A stretch of 64,000 nucleotides of DNA from Ornithinibacter sp. (GTDB taxonomy: Bacteria; Actinomycetota; Actinomycetes; Actinomycetales; Dermatophilaceae). Positions 1-8,011 of the stretch are shown here, piece after piece (position 1 is the stretch's first letter; every line of letters begins with the position of its first letter). Made by a program: the position numbers and the translations under genes. Under the pieces are notes generated by a model, which saw nothing but the letters and a program-made list of their open reading frames with translations, did no database searches and was not told the DNA's origin. The stretch spans positions 1-64,000 of the forward strand of contig JAQSWG010000005.1 of NCBI GenBank assembly GCA_029266735.1. The letters are read 5' to 3'.

Positions 1-1014
1 CGTGCCCATCGCGCTCAGGGCCGCCCCGGCCTCCGCCAGGCCGATCGGCTCGCCGGGAGCCAGCAGGTCCCCGAGCACCAGCCGGCCGGCCACGACGTCG
101 TCGAGCATCGCGGGGTAGTCGGCGGCAGCCATCCCGTGGCTGCCCAGCACGTCGAGCTCCCAGCCGATGACCCGGTCCATGGGCACGTCGACCGGCCCGG
201 TCTCCGGTGGCAGCAGGCCCACCTGCACGTGCCGCCCGCGCCGGCCGAGGGACAGGATGCCGGTGCGACAGGCCTCGGGCGACCCGAGTGCGTCGACACT
301 GACCGCCACCCCGCCAGCGGACCACCCGGTGACGACGGCAATGACGGCGTCCGTCCCGACGCGTGCGTCGACGACCTGCTCCGCCCCCAGGTAGAGCGCT
401 CGTTCGAGGGACCCGGCCGACACGTCGACGGCACACACCCGCGCTCCACGGCTGCGGGCGACCTCGACCGCCGCCAGCCCGACGCCGCCGCACCCCAGGA
501 CGAGGACGGTCTCGCCCGCGCGAACCGACGCCCGCCCGACCACCGCCCGGTAGGCCGTGGCGACACGGCAGCCGAGCCCGGCTGCCGCCCCCACATCGAG
601 CTCGTCCGGAAGCTCGACGAGGTTGGTGGCCGCGGCATGGACGACGACGAGCTCCGCGAACGACCCTGGGTCGGTGAAGCCCGGCTGACGCTGGTGCGGG
701 CAGACCTGTCCCGCGCCGGCACGGCAGACGTCGCACCTGCCGCATGCCATGACGAACGGCGACGTCACCCGGCGGCCCACCCAGGCGCGGTCCACCCCCT
801 CCCCGACGGACTCGACGACCCCCGCCAGCTCGTGGCCCGGGACGTGGGGGAAGACGGCGATGTCGGGGTCGTGACCGAGCCACCCGTGCCAGTCACTGCG
901 GCACAGGCCACTGGCGAGCACACGCACGACGGCCCCGCCGGGCGGGGGAGCTGGCTCGGGGACCTCGACCACGTCGAGTGGGGCCCCGAACGCGGCATAT
1001 GTGAGGGCTCTCAC
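1..1014 (-). CDS. Zinc-dependent alcohol dehydrogenase, 3' end cut by window edge
   Basis: Medium-chain dehydrogenase that should oxidise an alcohol with NAD(P)+ in the cytoplasm. The reading frame opens at GTG 1014 and is still open at base 1, so 338 codons are visible and the C-terminus is missing. Catalytic zinc ligands are visible as Cys38 (GLCRSD) and His61-Glu62 (PGHELAG). A second, structural zinc lobe is formed by Cys91, Cys94, Cys97 and Cys105. A Rossmann motif VLGCGGVGLAA follows in the second half. The catalytic and structural zinc sites together mark the zinc ADH branch rather than quinone reductases. It is divergent from the LacI-type gene starting at 1162, so that regulator may control it. 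The substrate cannot be told. Confidence 0.9.
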   Translation of the reverse strand, partial: MRALTYAAFGAPLDVVEVPEPAPPPGGAVVRVLASGLCRSDWHGWLGHDPDIAVFPHVPGHELAGVVESVGEGVDRAWVGRRVTSPFVMACGRCDVCRAGAGQVCPHQRQPGFTDPGSFAELVVVHAAATNLVELPDELDVGAAAGLGCRVATAYRAVVGRASVRAGETVLVLGCGGVGLAAVEVARSRGARVCAVDVSAGSLERALYLGAEQVVDARVGTDAVIAVVTGWSAGGVAVSVDALGSPEACRTGILSLGRRGRHVQVGLLPPETGPVDVPMDRVIGWELDVLGSHGMAAADYPAMLDDVVAGRLVLGDLLAPGEPIGLAEAGAALSAMGT

Positions 1015-1125
1015 GGCACCCAGCGTGCCACCCCCGACCCAGGACCGGAGGGCCGGGGCGACGTGCCGCCCTGCCCCGACCAGCGGCCGACAGGGTCACG
1101 TTTCCGACACGACCTCGACATCCAC

Positions 1126-1183
1126 TGGACAGGGGGGAGCGTCCTGTGACGACAATGAGCCGTGGCGGATGGGAGCGCTCCCA
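1126..1183 (+). promoter_or_regulatory. Leaderless promoter plus CebR-type operator of the LacI-family gene
   Basis: TGGACA at 1126-1131 and GACAAT at 1151-1156 are spaced 19 bases apart. GACAAT lies 5 bases before the GTG at 1162, which suggests a leaderless transcript. A perfect 14-bp palindrome TGGGAGCGCTCCCA occupies 1170-1183, inside codons 3-8 of the gene. This is the consensus known for CebR boxes in Streptomyces, so autoregulation is likely. The -35 assignment is weak; the palindrome is certain. Confidence 0.7.
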
Positions 1184-2286
1184 CCGGGGGCAGGGTCGAG
1201 GTCGACCCGGAACCGACCCGTCCGCACGCGCCTGGCGCCCGTGCCGGTGCCGTCCGGGAACCCGGTGCCGGCACGGGAGCCAGGCGGCCCCCGACCATCG
1301 AGGACGTGGCCCGGGCCGCGGGTGTGGGTCGCGGGACGGCGTCACGGGTGCTCAACGGCTCCGTGCAGGTCTCGCCGGCCGCGCGGGCCGCGGTTCGCAG
1401 AGCCGTCGACGAGCTCGGCTACGTTCCCAACCGGGCGGCACGCTCGCTCGTGACGCGACGGACCGACACCGTCGCACTCGTCGTCTCGGAGCCGGGCGAC
1501 CGGCTCTTCGGGGACCCCTACTTCGCCGCGATACTCCGGGGCATCGGCGAGCGGCTCGCGGAGTCGCCGTACCAGCTCCTGCTGACGATGACCGCCACGT
1601 CGCGCGACCGTGACCGCGTCGCGGCATACCTCACCGACCAGCACGCCGACGGCGTGCTGCTCCTGTCGCTGCACGCCCACGACGACCTCGCTGCCCGCCT
1701 CGAGACGCGCGGTGTTCCGACGGTGTGCGGCGGACGCCCCACGACGAGCCATCCCGCCTGCGTCGTCGACGTCGCGAACCGGGCCGGTGCGCGCTCTGCG
1801 GTCGAGCACCTGCTGGAGCGCGGCCGCCGGCGCATCGCGCTGGTGGCGGGTCCGCAGGACATGTCCTCGGGCCACGACCGCCTCTTGGGCGCTCAGGACG
1901 CCTGGGTGGGCGCCGGCCTCCACGTCGAGCACCTGCTCGTCGTGCCCGGGGACTACAGCGAAGCCAGCGGGGAGGTCGCCGTGCGAGAGCTCCTCTCCCA
2001 CGGCCAGCGTCCGGATGCCGTGTTCGCCGCCTCCGACCTCATGGCGGTGGGCGCCATGAGGGCGTTGCGCGCCGCCGGCCTCCAGGTGCCCGAGGACGTC
2101 GCCGTGGTCGGGTTCGACGACTCCCCGGTCTGCCGGCACACCGAGCCGGAGCTGACCACCGTGCGACAGCCGGTCGTCGAGATGGGGCGGGTGATGGCCG
2201 ACCTCCTCCTCATGAGGATGGTCGGCGGCGACGTGCCGGCGGAGACGGTGCTGCCGACCCAGCTCGTGGTGCGCGCGTCGAGCTGA
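1162..2286 (+). CDS. LacI-family transcriptional regulator, CebR-like
   Basis: Sugar-responsive DNA-binding repressor of 374 residues. The helix-turn-helix lies at about residues 45-65 (PTIEDVARAAGVGRGTASRV), with the GRGT...RVLNGS pattern seen in CebR-type regulators. The periplasmic-binding-protein-like effector domain fills residues about 100-374, with the usual late VVGFDD motif. GTG 1162 is the first in-frame start after stops at 1147 and 1156. The first 40 residues are a low-complexity extension unlike most LacI proteins, yet there is no alternative start before the HTH. A CebR-type palindrome overlaps the first codons. By family, the ligand could be cello-oligosaccharide or another beta-glucoside; no sugar-utilisation genes are visible next to it, only the divergent alcohol dehydrogenase. 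Confidence 0.9.
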   Translation: MADGSAPTGGRVEVDPEPTRPHAPGARAGAVREPGAGTGARRPPTIEDVARAAGVGRGTASRVLNGSVQVSPAARAAVRRAVDELGYVPNRAARSLVTRRTDTVALVVSEPGDRLFGDPYFAAILRGIGERLAESPYQLLLTMTATSRDRDRVAAYLTDQHADGVLLLSLHAHDDLAARLETRGVPTVCGGRPTTSHPACVVDVANRAGARSAVEHLLERGRRRIALVAGPQDMSSGHDRLLGAQDAWVGAGLHVEHLLVVPGDYSEASGEVAVRELLSHGQRPDAVFAASDLMAVGAMRALRAAGLQVPEDVAVVGFDDSPVCRHTEPELTTVRQPVVEMGRVMADLLLMRMVGGDVPAETVLPTQLVVRASS

Positions 2287-2363
2287 ACCACCGTTGCTGG
2301 AGCGGGTGCGCGAGCACGCCGGCCCAGCGGGGCGCTCGCGCCGCCGCCCGCACCGGGACGCCG

Positions 2364-3638
2364 TCACGCGTCGGGGTCGGCAGGGACGAGGACGCCAGCA
2401 CGGCTGAGGGTCCGCCGGAGATCGGCGTCGAGGATCTCTGCGGTCCTCTCACCCCTGAGCACCGCGTCCACGGCGGCGCGGTACCCGGCGGGCACCGGAA
2501 CCCGCCCCACCCGGGTGACCAGCGTGCACTGTCCGTCGCCCGGACCGGTGACCCAGGAGGGAGCGAGGTGCCGACGGGCGCGCCACGTCGTGTGCGGGTC
2601 CTCGGCCGCCACGTGCTGGCGGAGCGTCGCGAGCGGCTCGGCACGCTGCGCTGCCCGAGCGCGGGCCGCGAGCATGCCGGCCAGCTCCTCGTCCGGGACG
2701 GCGTCGAGGGCCGTGTCGACCGCCGCCCGCACCTGTGCGCGGAAGGCTGTGGTCGTCGAGGGGTCCAGGGGGTCCACCCCCACGGGCAGCGACTCGCGGA
2801 GGGCGACGTCGTCGTCGAGCCGGTGGGCTGCAGCGGTGAGAAGGTCCTCGGCGAGGTGCCGCTGAGTCCACACGTGGACGCCGATCGTGAGGTGGATGCT
2901 CGTCCCGCCGAGCGCCGTGGCCGAGTGCAGCCAGCCGCGAGGGACGTAGAGGCAGTCGCCCGGCGCCAGGACCTCGTCGACCTCCGGCGGCTCCTTCGCC
3001 GCTGCCCGCACGGCATCCCGCCGGTCGGTCCACGGCTGGTCCCGCAGTGGCCAGCGGTGCACCGGCGGCCGCACGCGCCAGTGCTTCCGGCCGGCGACCT
3101 GGAGGACGAACACGTCGTGGACGTCGTAGTGGTCGTCGAAGCCCCGGTTCTGGGGCGGGGTGACGTAGGCGTTGACCTGGACCGGGTGGCCGAGGTCGGC
3201 GGCGATCTCCTGCGCCGCCGAGACCACCGGCTGCCAGGTCCGGTGCAGGGCCTGCAGGACGATCGTCGCGCCGTCGGAGAAGAGGCGGAGGACCCTGTCG
3301 TCACTCACCTGGTCGCCGATGCCGGCGCCCACGCCACCACCGAGGGTGTACGTCGAGGGCTCGAGCGTGCGACCCTCCTTGGCCATCCTCAGGAACGGCG
3401 TCCGCAGTGCCCTGGACGCGAGGAGCTCGTCGACGGCAGCCGGGCCGAACAGCTCACGTGTGTCGGGCCGGTCGGCGGCGCGGGTCAGGAGAGGACGGCG
3501 ACCCCAGTGGTCGGCGGCGAACCGCGCCACAGGTTCTGCGACGAGCGAGGCCAGACCGTGGCCCCTGCCCGCGGGCGACGGCGAGGAGCGCCTGCGGGAC
3601 GAGGTGGCCGCTGGCGGCGCGTGCTGCTCCTCGGTCAC
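2364..3638 (-). CDS. JmjC/cupin_4 Fe(II)- and 2-oxoglutarate-dependent oxygenase
   Basis: A 424-residue JmjC-fold protein of the cupin_4 (YcfD/ROXA-like) group, whose known members hydroxylate residues of ribosomal proteins. The iron triad is visible: His170 and Asp172 (DDHYDVHDVF) and His238 (YVPRGWLHSA). The GRKHWRV segment at 183-189 places Lys185 where the 2-oxoglutarate-binding lysine is expected. A C-terminal region of about 180 residues follows, as in YcfD-type enzymes. GTG 3638 overlaps the TGA of the upstream repeat-protein gene by four bases (GTGA), so the two are translationally coupled. The natural substrate is unknown; that small repeat protein is the obvious candidate. It ends tail-to-tail with the LacI gene. 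Confidence 0.87.
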   Translation of the reverse strand: MTEEQHAPPAATSSRRRSSPSPAGRGHGLASLVAEPVARFAADHWGRRPLLTRAADRPDTRELFGPAAVDELLASRALRTPFLRMAKEGRTLEPSTYTLGGGVGAGIGDQVSDDRVLRLFSDGATIVLQALHRTWQPVVSAAQEIAADLGHPVQVNAYVTPPQNRGFDDHYDVHDVFVLQVAGRKHWRVRPPVHRWPLRDQPWTDRRDAVRAAAKEPPEVDEVLAPGDCLYVPRGWLHSATALGGTSIHLTIGVHVWTQRHLAEDLLTAAAHRLDDDVALRESLPVGVDPLDPSTTTAFRAQVRAAVDTALDAVPDEELAGMLAARARAAQRAEPLATLRQHVAAEDPHTTWRARRHLAPSWVTGPGDGQCTLVTRVGRVPVPAGYRAAVDAVLRGERTAEILDADLRRTLSRAGVLVPADPDA

Positions 3639-3973
3639 CGGAGCGAGTCGGCCCCTCCGTCCGCGCCGCCGTCCTGGGCTCCCGGCGTGCCGTCCTCGCC
3701 GGCCCCGCTGTCGGCGAGGCCCTCGGGTCCGCCCCTCAGCCCTTCGGCGCCGCCGTCTGCTCCACCGTCGTGCTCGCCCGCAAGGCCTTCACCTGCTCCG
3801 GCGTCTGCCGGTCCCTCGGTGGCGTAACCGGCTGCGCCGCCGGCGCCACCATCGGCGCCGCCGTCGTGCTCGCCCGGCATGCCCGCGTCGCCGGCCCCGC
3901 TGTCCGCGGGGCCCTCCGCGTTACCGAGCTTGCCGTCACCGTCGGGCAACGGGTCCATCGTGCTGTCGCTCAT
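3635..3973 (-). CDS. Small acidic Gly/Ala/Asp repeat protein, possible substrate of the JmjC oxygenase
   Basis: A 112-residue protein made almost entirely of Gly, Ala, Asp and Glu. The motif DGGADGG recurs at residues 37-43, 69-75 and 101-107, exactly 32 residues apart. Each copy is preceded by a related GPADSGAG-like block, giving three diverged repeats. There is no signal peptide or membrane segment, and no cysteine. ATG 3973 is chosen because a strong ribosome site (AGGAAGG) lies 8 bases upstream; the longer frame from 4126 has no good site. It overlaps the JmjC gene by GTGA. Similar DGGADGGA-rich proteins are, as I recall, labelled 'BatC' in actinobacterial genomes, without known function. 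A repetitive oxygenase substrate or a peptide precursor are both possible. Confidence 0.75.
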   Translation of the reverse strand: MSDSTMDPLPDGDGKLGNAEGPADSGAGDAGMPGEHDGGADGGAGGAAGYATEGPADAGAGEGLAGEHDGGADGGAEGLRGGPEGLADSGAGEDGTPGAQDGGADGGADSLR

Positions 3974-4154
3974 GGTCTGCACCTTCCTCTCGGCGCCACC
4001 GGAGCGGCGGCGCGCGCCCTCATTCCAGCAGCCGGACCGACCGGGCAGGGCTTTGCCGACGTTCGACGGCTCCGTCCGTCGAACGATCGCCCACGGTCGG
4101 CGCGCGGGACTGCTCGACGTGTGCATCCTCGGAGCGCACTGTCACGATGGGCCC

Positions 4155-6026
4155 ATGGCCCTCGACGTCGAGCTCGCGGAGGTCCGGGAGTTCCTGGGAG
4201 AGCACGAGCCGTTCGACTCCCTCCCCCCGGCGGTGCTGGACCGGCTCCCGTCGGTGATGACCGTCGAGTACTTCCGACGCGGCGCCCGGCTCGTCTCCCG
4301 GGGACACGATGACCGCCGGCTGCTCGTCCTGCGCTCGGGTGCCGCCGAGGTCCACGACGCCCAGGGCGACCTCGTCGACCGCGGTGGTGCCGGATGGTGC
4401 TTCGGGCCGATGACCGTCACGCGGGGCGGACCGTCGACGTTCAACGTCACGGCGATCGAGGACTGCCTCGCCCTGATCCTCCCCGAGGCGGACTTCCGCC
4501 TCCTGTGTGCCGAGCATCCGCAGGTCGACGCGTTCTTCGACGCCCAGCGGACGAGGAGGCTGCGCGGCGCGGTGGACTCGCTCCAGCTGTCCTCGAACGG
4601 CAACCCCATCCTCAAGACTCGGGTCCGGGACCTCCTGCGCCGACGGCCAGTGGCTGTCGACCGGACCACGTCGGCGGCCGATGCGGCACGGGTCATGTCG
4701 GACAACGGTGTCTCCTCGCTCCTCGTCCTGGACGGCGAGCGGCTGGCGGGCATCCTCACGGACCGGGACCTGCGCATCCGGGTGCTCGCCGCCGGCGTCG
4801 ACCCGGGTGTGCAGGTGTCAGAGGTCATGAGCGCGGACCCGGTGACCGGTGAGGTCGACTCGCTCGCCTTCGAGGTGCTCCTGCGCATGGTGGGGCGGCA
4901 CGTCCACCACCTGCCGATCGTCGACGGACGCCAGCGCCCAGTTGGCCTCGTGACGACGACCGACCTCCTCCGGGTCGAGCAGGCGAACCCCGTCTATCTC
5001 GCCGGTGACATCACCAAGCAGGTCGATGCCCTCGGCGTGGCACGGGTGTCGAGTCGACTGCCCCGGGTCGTCCAGGCGCTCGTCGAGCAGGATGCGTCCG
5101 CGGACGACATCGGCCGGGTCGTCACGGCCGTCGGGGATGCCGTGGAGCGCCGGCTCCTCACGCTCGCCGAGGCCGACCTCGGGCCTGCCCCCGTGCCCTA
5201 CTGCTGGGTCACCCTCGGCTCGCGAGCCCGGCACGAGCAGGCGCTCGCGGCCGACCAGGACACCGCGGTCATCATCGACGACCGCGTCCGCCCCGACCAG
5301 CTGCCCTGGTTCGAGGCGTTGGCCCGACGGGTGACCGACGACCTCGTCACCTGCGGCTACCCGCGGTGCCCGGGGGACGTCATGGCGACGAACCCCCGGT
5401 GGCGTCAGCCACTTCGGCAGTGGCAGCGACAGTTCTCGCGCTGGCTGTTCGAACCCGTCCCGGAGGCGATCCTGGGGGCCAGCATCTTCTTCGACATGCG
5501 CCCGATCCACGGTGAGGTGTCGCTCCACGACGACCTCCAGCAGCACGTGCTGACGGCGTCGCCGGGGTCACTCCGGTTCCTGGCCCAGCTGGCGAAGCAC
5601 GCGACGAGCAACGAGCCCCCGTTGGGCTTCTTCCGAGGGCTGGTTCTCGAGAAGACCGGTGACCACAAGGACACGCTCGACATCAAACGCGGCGGCGTCG
5701 GTGCCGTCGTCGAGCTGGCTCGGGTCCATGCCCTCTCGATCGGCAGCTCGACGGTGCACACCCAGACCCGGATCGAGGCCGTTCGAGAAGCCGGGGTCCT
5801 CACCCGGGAGACGGCGCGCGACCTGCGGGACGCGTTCGAGTTCATCTCCTACGTGCGGCTGCGGCACCAGGCGGGCCAGGTGCGGCGCGGGGAACCGAGG
5901 GACAACTTCGTCTCCCCGGAGGAGCTCTCCGGGTTCGACAAGCGGCACCTGCGTGATGCCTTCGCCATCGTGCGGGGTGCTCAAGCGGTGCTGAGGCACC
6001 GTTTCCCGATGCAGTTCATGTCGTGA
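4155..6026 (+). CDS. cNMP-binding/CBS-pair/DUF294 nucleotidyltransferase-like protein
   Basis: A 623-residue cytoplasmic protein with an ordered multidomain layout. A cyclic-nucleotide-binding-like domain covers about residues 1-135. Two CBS domains follow at about 155-280 and should bind an adenine nucleotide. A DUF294 nucleotidyltransferase-like domain then carries a GSRARHEQALAADQD motif, and a C-terminal DUF294_C helical domain ends the protein. The GS-R...DQD pattern resembles the active site of GlnE/GlnD-type nucleotidyltransferases. ATG 4155 fits the domain start, although the frame stays open upstream to 3879. The next gene overlaps it by GTGA. The family is thought to be a signalling or nucleotidylyl-transfer module; its target is unknown. 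Confidence 0.88.
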   Translation: MALDVELAEVREFLGEHEPFDSLPPAVLDRLPSVMTVEYFRRGARLVSRGHDDRRLLVLRSGAAEVHDAQGDLVDRGGAGWCFGPMTVTRGGPSTFNVTAIEDCLALILPEADFRLLCAEHPQVDAFFDAQRTRRLRGAVDSLQLSSNGNPILKTRVRDLLRRRPVAVDRTTSAADAARVMSDNGVSSLLVLDGERLAGILTDRDLRIRVLAAGVDPGVQVSEVMSADPVTGEVDSLAFEVLLRMVGRHVHHLPIVDGRQRPVGLVTTTDLLRVEQANPVYLAGDITKQVDALGVARVSSRLPRVVQALVEQDASADDIGRVVTAVGDAVERRLLTLAEADLGPAPVPYCWVTLGSRARHEQALAADQDTAVIIDDRVRPDQLPWFEALARRVTDDLVTCGYPRCPGDVMATNPRWRQPLRQWQRQFSRWLFEPVPEAILGASIFFDMRPIHGEVSLHDDLQQHVLTASPGSLRFLAQLAKHATSNEPPLGFFRGLVLEKTGDHKDTLDIKRGGVGAVVELARVHALSIGSSTVHTQTRIEAVREAGVLTRETARDLRDAFEFISYVRLRHQAGQVRRGEPRDNFVSPEELSGFDKRHLRDAFAIVRGAQAVLRHRFPMQFMS

Positions 6027-6730
6027 GCCTGTTCCGCCGCACCGCCGACCACCGCCGGGTGCGCGCTCTCCGAACGGTCGGTCCCGGGCCGTTGCGCGAC
6101 TACCTGGAGGTCCCGCTGCCGGACCCCGCCACCCCGGTGGACGACCTCGCACTCTTGGCCGTGGACATCGAGACCACCGGCCTCGACCCGCGAACGGACC
6201 GGCTGCTGTCGATCGGCTGGATACCCGTCGACGGACGAGCCATCATCCTCGCGGGCGGACGTCGGGTCGTGGTTCGCGACGGTGGGGAGGTGGGCCGCAG
6301 TGCCACCGTCCATGGTCTCACCGACGACGTCCTCGCCTCGGGGATGCCCCTCGAGGAGGCGGTCCAGGAGCTGCTGCCGAACCTCGCCGGCCGCGTCCTG
6401 CTCGCCCACTTCGCCGGCATCGAGACGGGCTTCCTCTCGCGCGCCTGTCAGCGCATCTGGGGCGGAGAGCTGCCGTGCGCCGTGGTCGACACCATGGTCC
6501 TCGAGCGTCGCGCGCTGGACGAGCGGCCGCACCGGCACGCGTGGGGTGGTGCGGCAGAGCCGGGGGCGCTGCGGTTGGCGGCTGCGCGCGAGCGGCGGGG
6601 CCTCCCGGTCTACCGGGCGCACGAGGCACTCACCGACGCCCTCGCCTGTGCCGAGCTCTACCTCGCGCAGTGTGCCGAGCTGGCCGCGCGGCGCCCCGGC
6701 ACGACCGTGACGCTCCGTCAGGTGACGTGA
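6023..6730 (+). CDS. DnaQ-like 3'-5' exonuclease
   Basis: A 235-residue exonuclease-fold protein of the DEDDh type. Exo I is visible as Asp48-Ile-Glu50 (AVDIETTG) and Exo III as the HEALTDA segment near the end. At Exo II the expected Asp of an AHNxxFD-like motif is replaced by Glu in LLAHFAGIETGFL, which may alter metal binding. GTG 6023 overlaps the stop of the CBS/DUF294 gene (GTGA), so both proteins are made together. I recall this pairing in other bacteria, often next to an acetate symporter, but none is visible here. It could degrade a nucleotide or short RNA linked to its partner instead of proofreading. Confidence 0.85.
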   Translation: MSLFRRTADHRRVRALRTVGPGPLRDYLEVPLPDPATPVDDLALLAVDIETTGLDPRTDRLLSIGWIPVDGRAIILAGGRRVVVRDGGEVGRSATVHGLTDDVLASGMPLEEAVQELLPNLAGRVLLAHFAGIETGFLSRACQRIWGGELPCAVVDTMVLERRALDERPHRHAWGGAAEPGALRLAAARERRGLPVYRAHEALTDALACAELYLAQCAELAARRPGTTVTLRQVT

Positions 6731-6761
6731 GGGTCGGGGCGCCGGGTCTGCGTGGAAGGGC

Positions 6762-6929
6762 TCAGTAGACGCGGGGCGCGGTCGCCTGCGTGATGAGGTA
6801 CAGCTCGTGCGACTGACGCGCCAGGTCGCGATCGGAGTGCTCGGTCCAGCCGCGGCCGTGGTGGCGACTGGTCAGCAGGGAGGAGGCAAGGGCGCGGGCC
6901 TTCTGGAGGGAGGTGGCTGCGGTGTTCAT
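6762..6929 (-). CDS. Small hypothetical protein, 55 residues, divergent from LysR gene
   Basis: The frame runs from ATG 6929 to TGA 6762 and encodes 55 residues beginning MNTAATSLQKARALASSLL and ending with Tyr. The first half can form a basic amphipathic helix and the second is rich in His, Arg and Glu. There is no signal peptide, transmembrane segment or cysteine. A purine-rich GGATAGGGAT precedes the start. It fills most of the otherwise empty 281-base gap between the exonuclease and the LysR gene. Codon choice is as GC-rich as its neighbours, which favours a real gene. I recognise no family. It shares the regulatory gap with the divergent LysR gene. Confidence 0.55.
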   Translation of the reverse strand: MNTAATSLQKARALASSLLTSRHHGRGWTEHSDRDLARQSHELYLITQATAPRVY

Positions 6930-6954
6930 ATCCCTATCCTCACCCTGACCGACA

Positions 6955-7005
6955 CTTCAGCACAACGTCAGTCTGCTAAGGCGTCGTTAAGTCACGCTGT
7001 ACGAT
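6955..7005 (+). promoter_or_regulatory. LysR-type dyad and leaderless promoter
   Basis: This is an AT-richer patch. An interrupted dyad CTTCAGCA (6955-6962) - N11 - TGCTAAG (6974-6980) resembles the T-N11-A form of LysR-family sites. TACGAT at 7000-7005 lies 6 bases before ATG 7012 and would give a leaderless transcript. The dyad sits between the two divergent genes, a usual place for autoregulation. Confidence 0.5.
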
Positions 7006-7011
7006 ATTCCC

Positions 7012-7926
7012 ATGCTCGACCTGCACCGTGTCCGCATCTTCCGCTCGGTCGTCGCCAGCGGGTCGGTGCAGGCTGCGGCCGACAACCTGGGGCTGTCTTC
7101 CTCGGCCGTGAGCCAGCACCTGTCGGCACTCCAGCGCGAGACCGGGCTCTCTCTCTTCCATCGGGTGGGTCGTGGCATCGTGCCCACCGAGGCGGCCTAC
7201 GTGCTCGAGCGGCACAGCGACGAGCTCATGAGCCAGTGGAGCCGGGTCGACCAGCTCGTGGCGGACCTGCGGGAGGGCCGCTCGGGCCGGCTCTCCATCG
7301 GGTACTTCGCCTCCGCCGGCGCGGCCTGGATGCCGTCGCTCGTCAAGCGGCTGCGCAAGGAGTTCCCGGACCTCGTCCTCGAGCTCGTTCTCACCGAGGT
7401 CGACGGCCGCGGGCCGAGGCCGGACATCGACCTCGTCATCGATGCGCCGGACAACCCGGTCCCCAGCGGCTACCGGCGGGTCGACCTCATCGAGGACGAG
7501 TTCGTCGCCGTCGTCCCCCGCGGTCACCCCCTTCAGGACCGGGTCACGGTCGCGCTGTCGGAGCTGCGGGGGGAGACCTGGGTGAGCAACGACTACGCCC
7601 GCAGCGTCGGGCACCGGCTCGTGGTCGCGGCGTGCAACGCGGCGGGGTTCCGCCCCCGGTTCACCGTCCAGGCCCAGGACCACCACACGGCCATCGGCTT
7701 CGTCGGTGCGGGAATCGGGATCTCCGTGCTGCCCCGGCTGGCGGCTCTCAGCCTGCCCGCCGGTGTCGTCCGCCTCGACCTCGCCCCGCCGGTGCCCGTG
7801 CGGCACCTCGCCGCGCTGGTCCGCGACCTCGGCGCCCCGAGCCCGGCGGCCGAGCGCGCCGTCTCGCTGCTCACGGACCTCATCGGACACCCCGGCGCCC
7901 ATCCGCGGCGTTCCTCGCCGGACTAG
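7012..7926 (+). CDS. LysR-family transcriptional regulator
   Basis: A 304-residue activator/repressor. The N-terminal winged helix-turn-helix covers about residues 1-60, with the typical GSVQAAADNLGLSSSAVSQHL pattern split across the turn. The substrate-binding domain fills residues about 90-295 and includes the GIGISVLPRLA segment common in the family. ATG 7012 is supported by the TACGAT element 6 bases upstream and by the domain start. The next gene, a cysteine-desulfurase-like enzyme, begins 85 bases downstream on the same strand, so it is the likeliest target besides the regulator itself and the divergent 55-residue ORF. The inducer is unknown. Confidence 0.92.
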   Translation: MLDLHRVRIFRSVVASGSVQAAADNLGLSSSAVSQHLSALQRETGLSLFHRVGRGIVPTEAAYVLERHSDELMSQWSRVDQLVADLREGRSGRLSIGYFASAGAAWMPSLVKRLRKEFPDLVLELVLTEVDGRGPRPDIDLVIDAPDNPVPSGYRRVDLIEDEFVAVVPRGHPLQDRVTVALSELRGETWVSNDYARSVGHRLVVAACNAAGFRPRFTVQAQDHHTAIGFVGAGIGISVLPRLAALSLPAGVVRLDLAPPVPVRHLAALVRDLGAPSPAAERAVSLLTDLIGHPGAHPRRSSPD

Positions 7927-8011
7927 CATTCTCGGCCCGGCACGCGGCCACGATGCCTGCCCTTGATGAATCCCGAGCCGCGGCACAGCGGCCTGTGGGA
8001 CCCTGTGCGTC

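Noticed and set aside
136-1149. Long plus-strand frame across the first kilobase
   Set aside because: It is antisense to the alcohol dehydrogenase, whose minus-strand frame shows both zinc sites and the Rossmann motif. GC-rich DNA gives long shadow frames.
3635-3973. 96-base periodic repeats taken as a possible CRISPR or satellite array
   Set aside because: The repeats are in frame, diverged at the DNA level and encode a 32-residue protein repeat with a start, ribosome site and stop; there are no identical short repeats with unique spacers.
3879-4154. Upstream extension of the CBS/DUF294 gene
   Set aside because: The domain begins just after ATG 4155, and the extension is antisense to the repeat-protein gene and its ribosome site.
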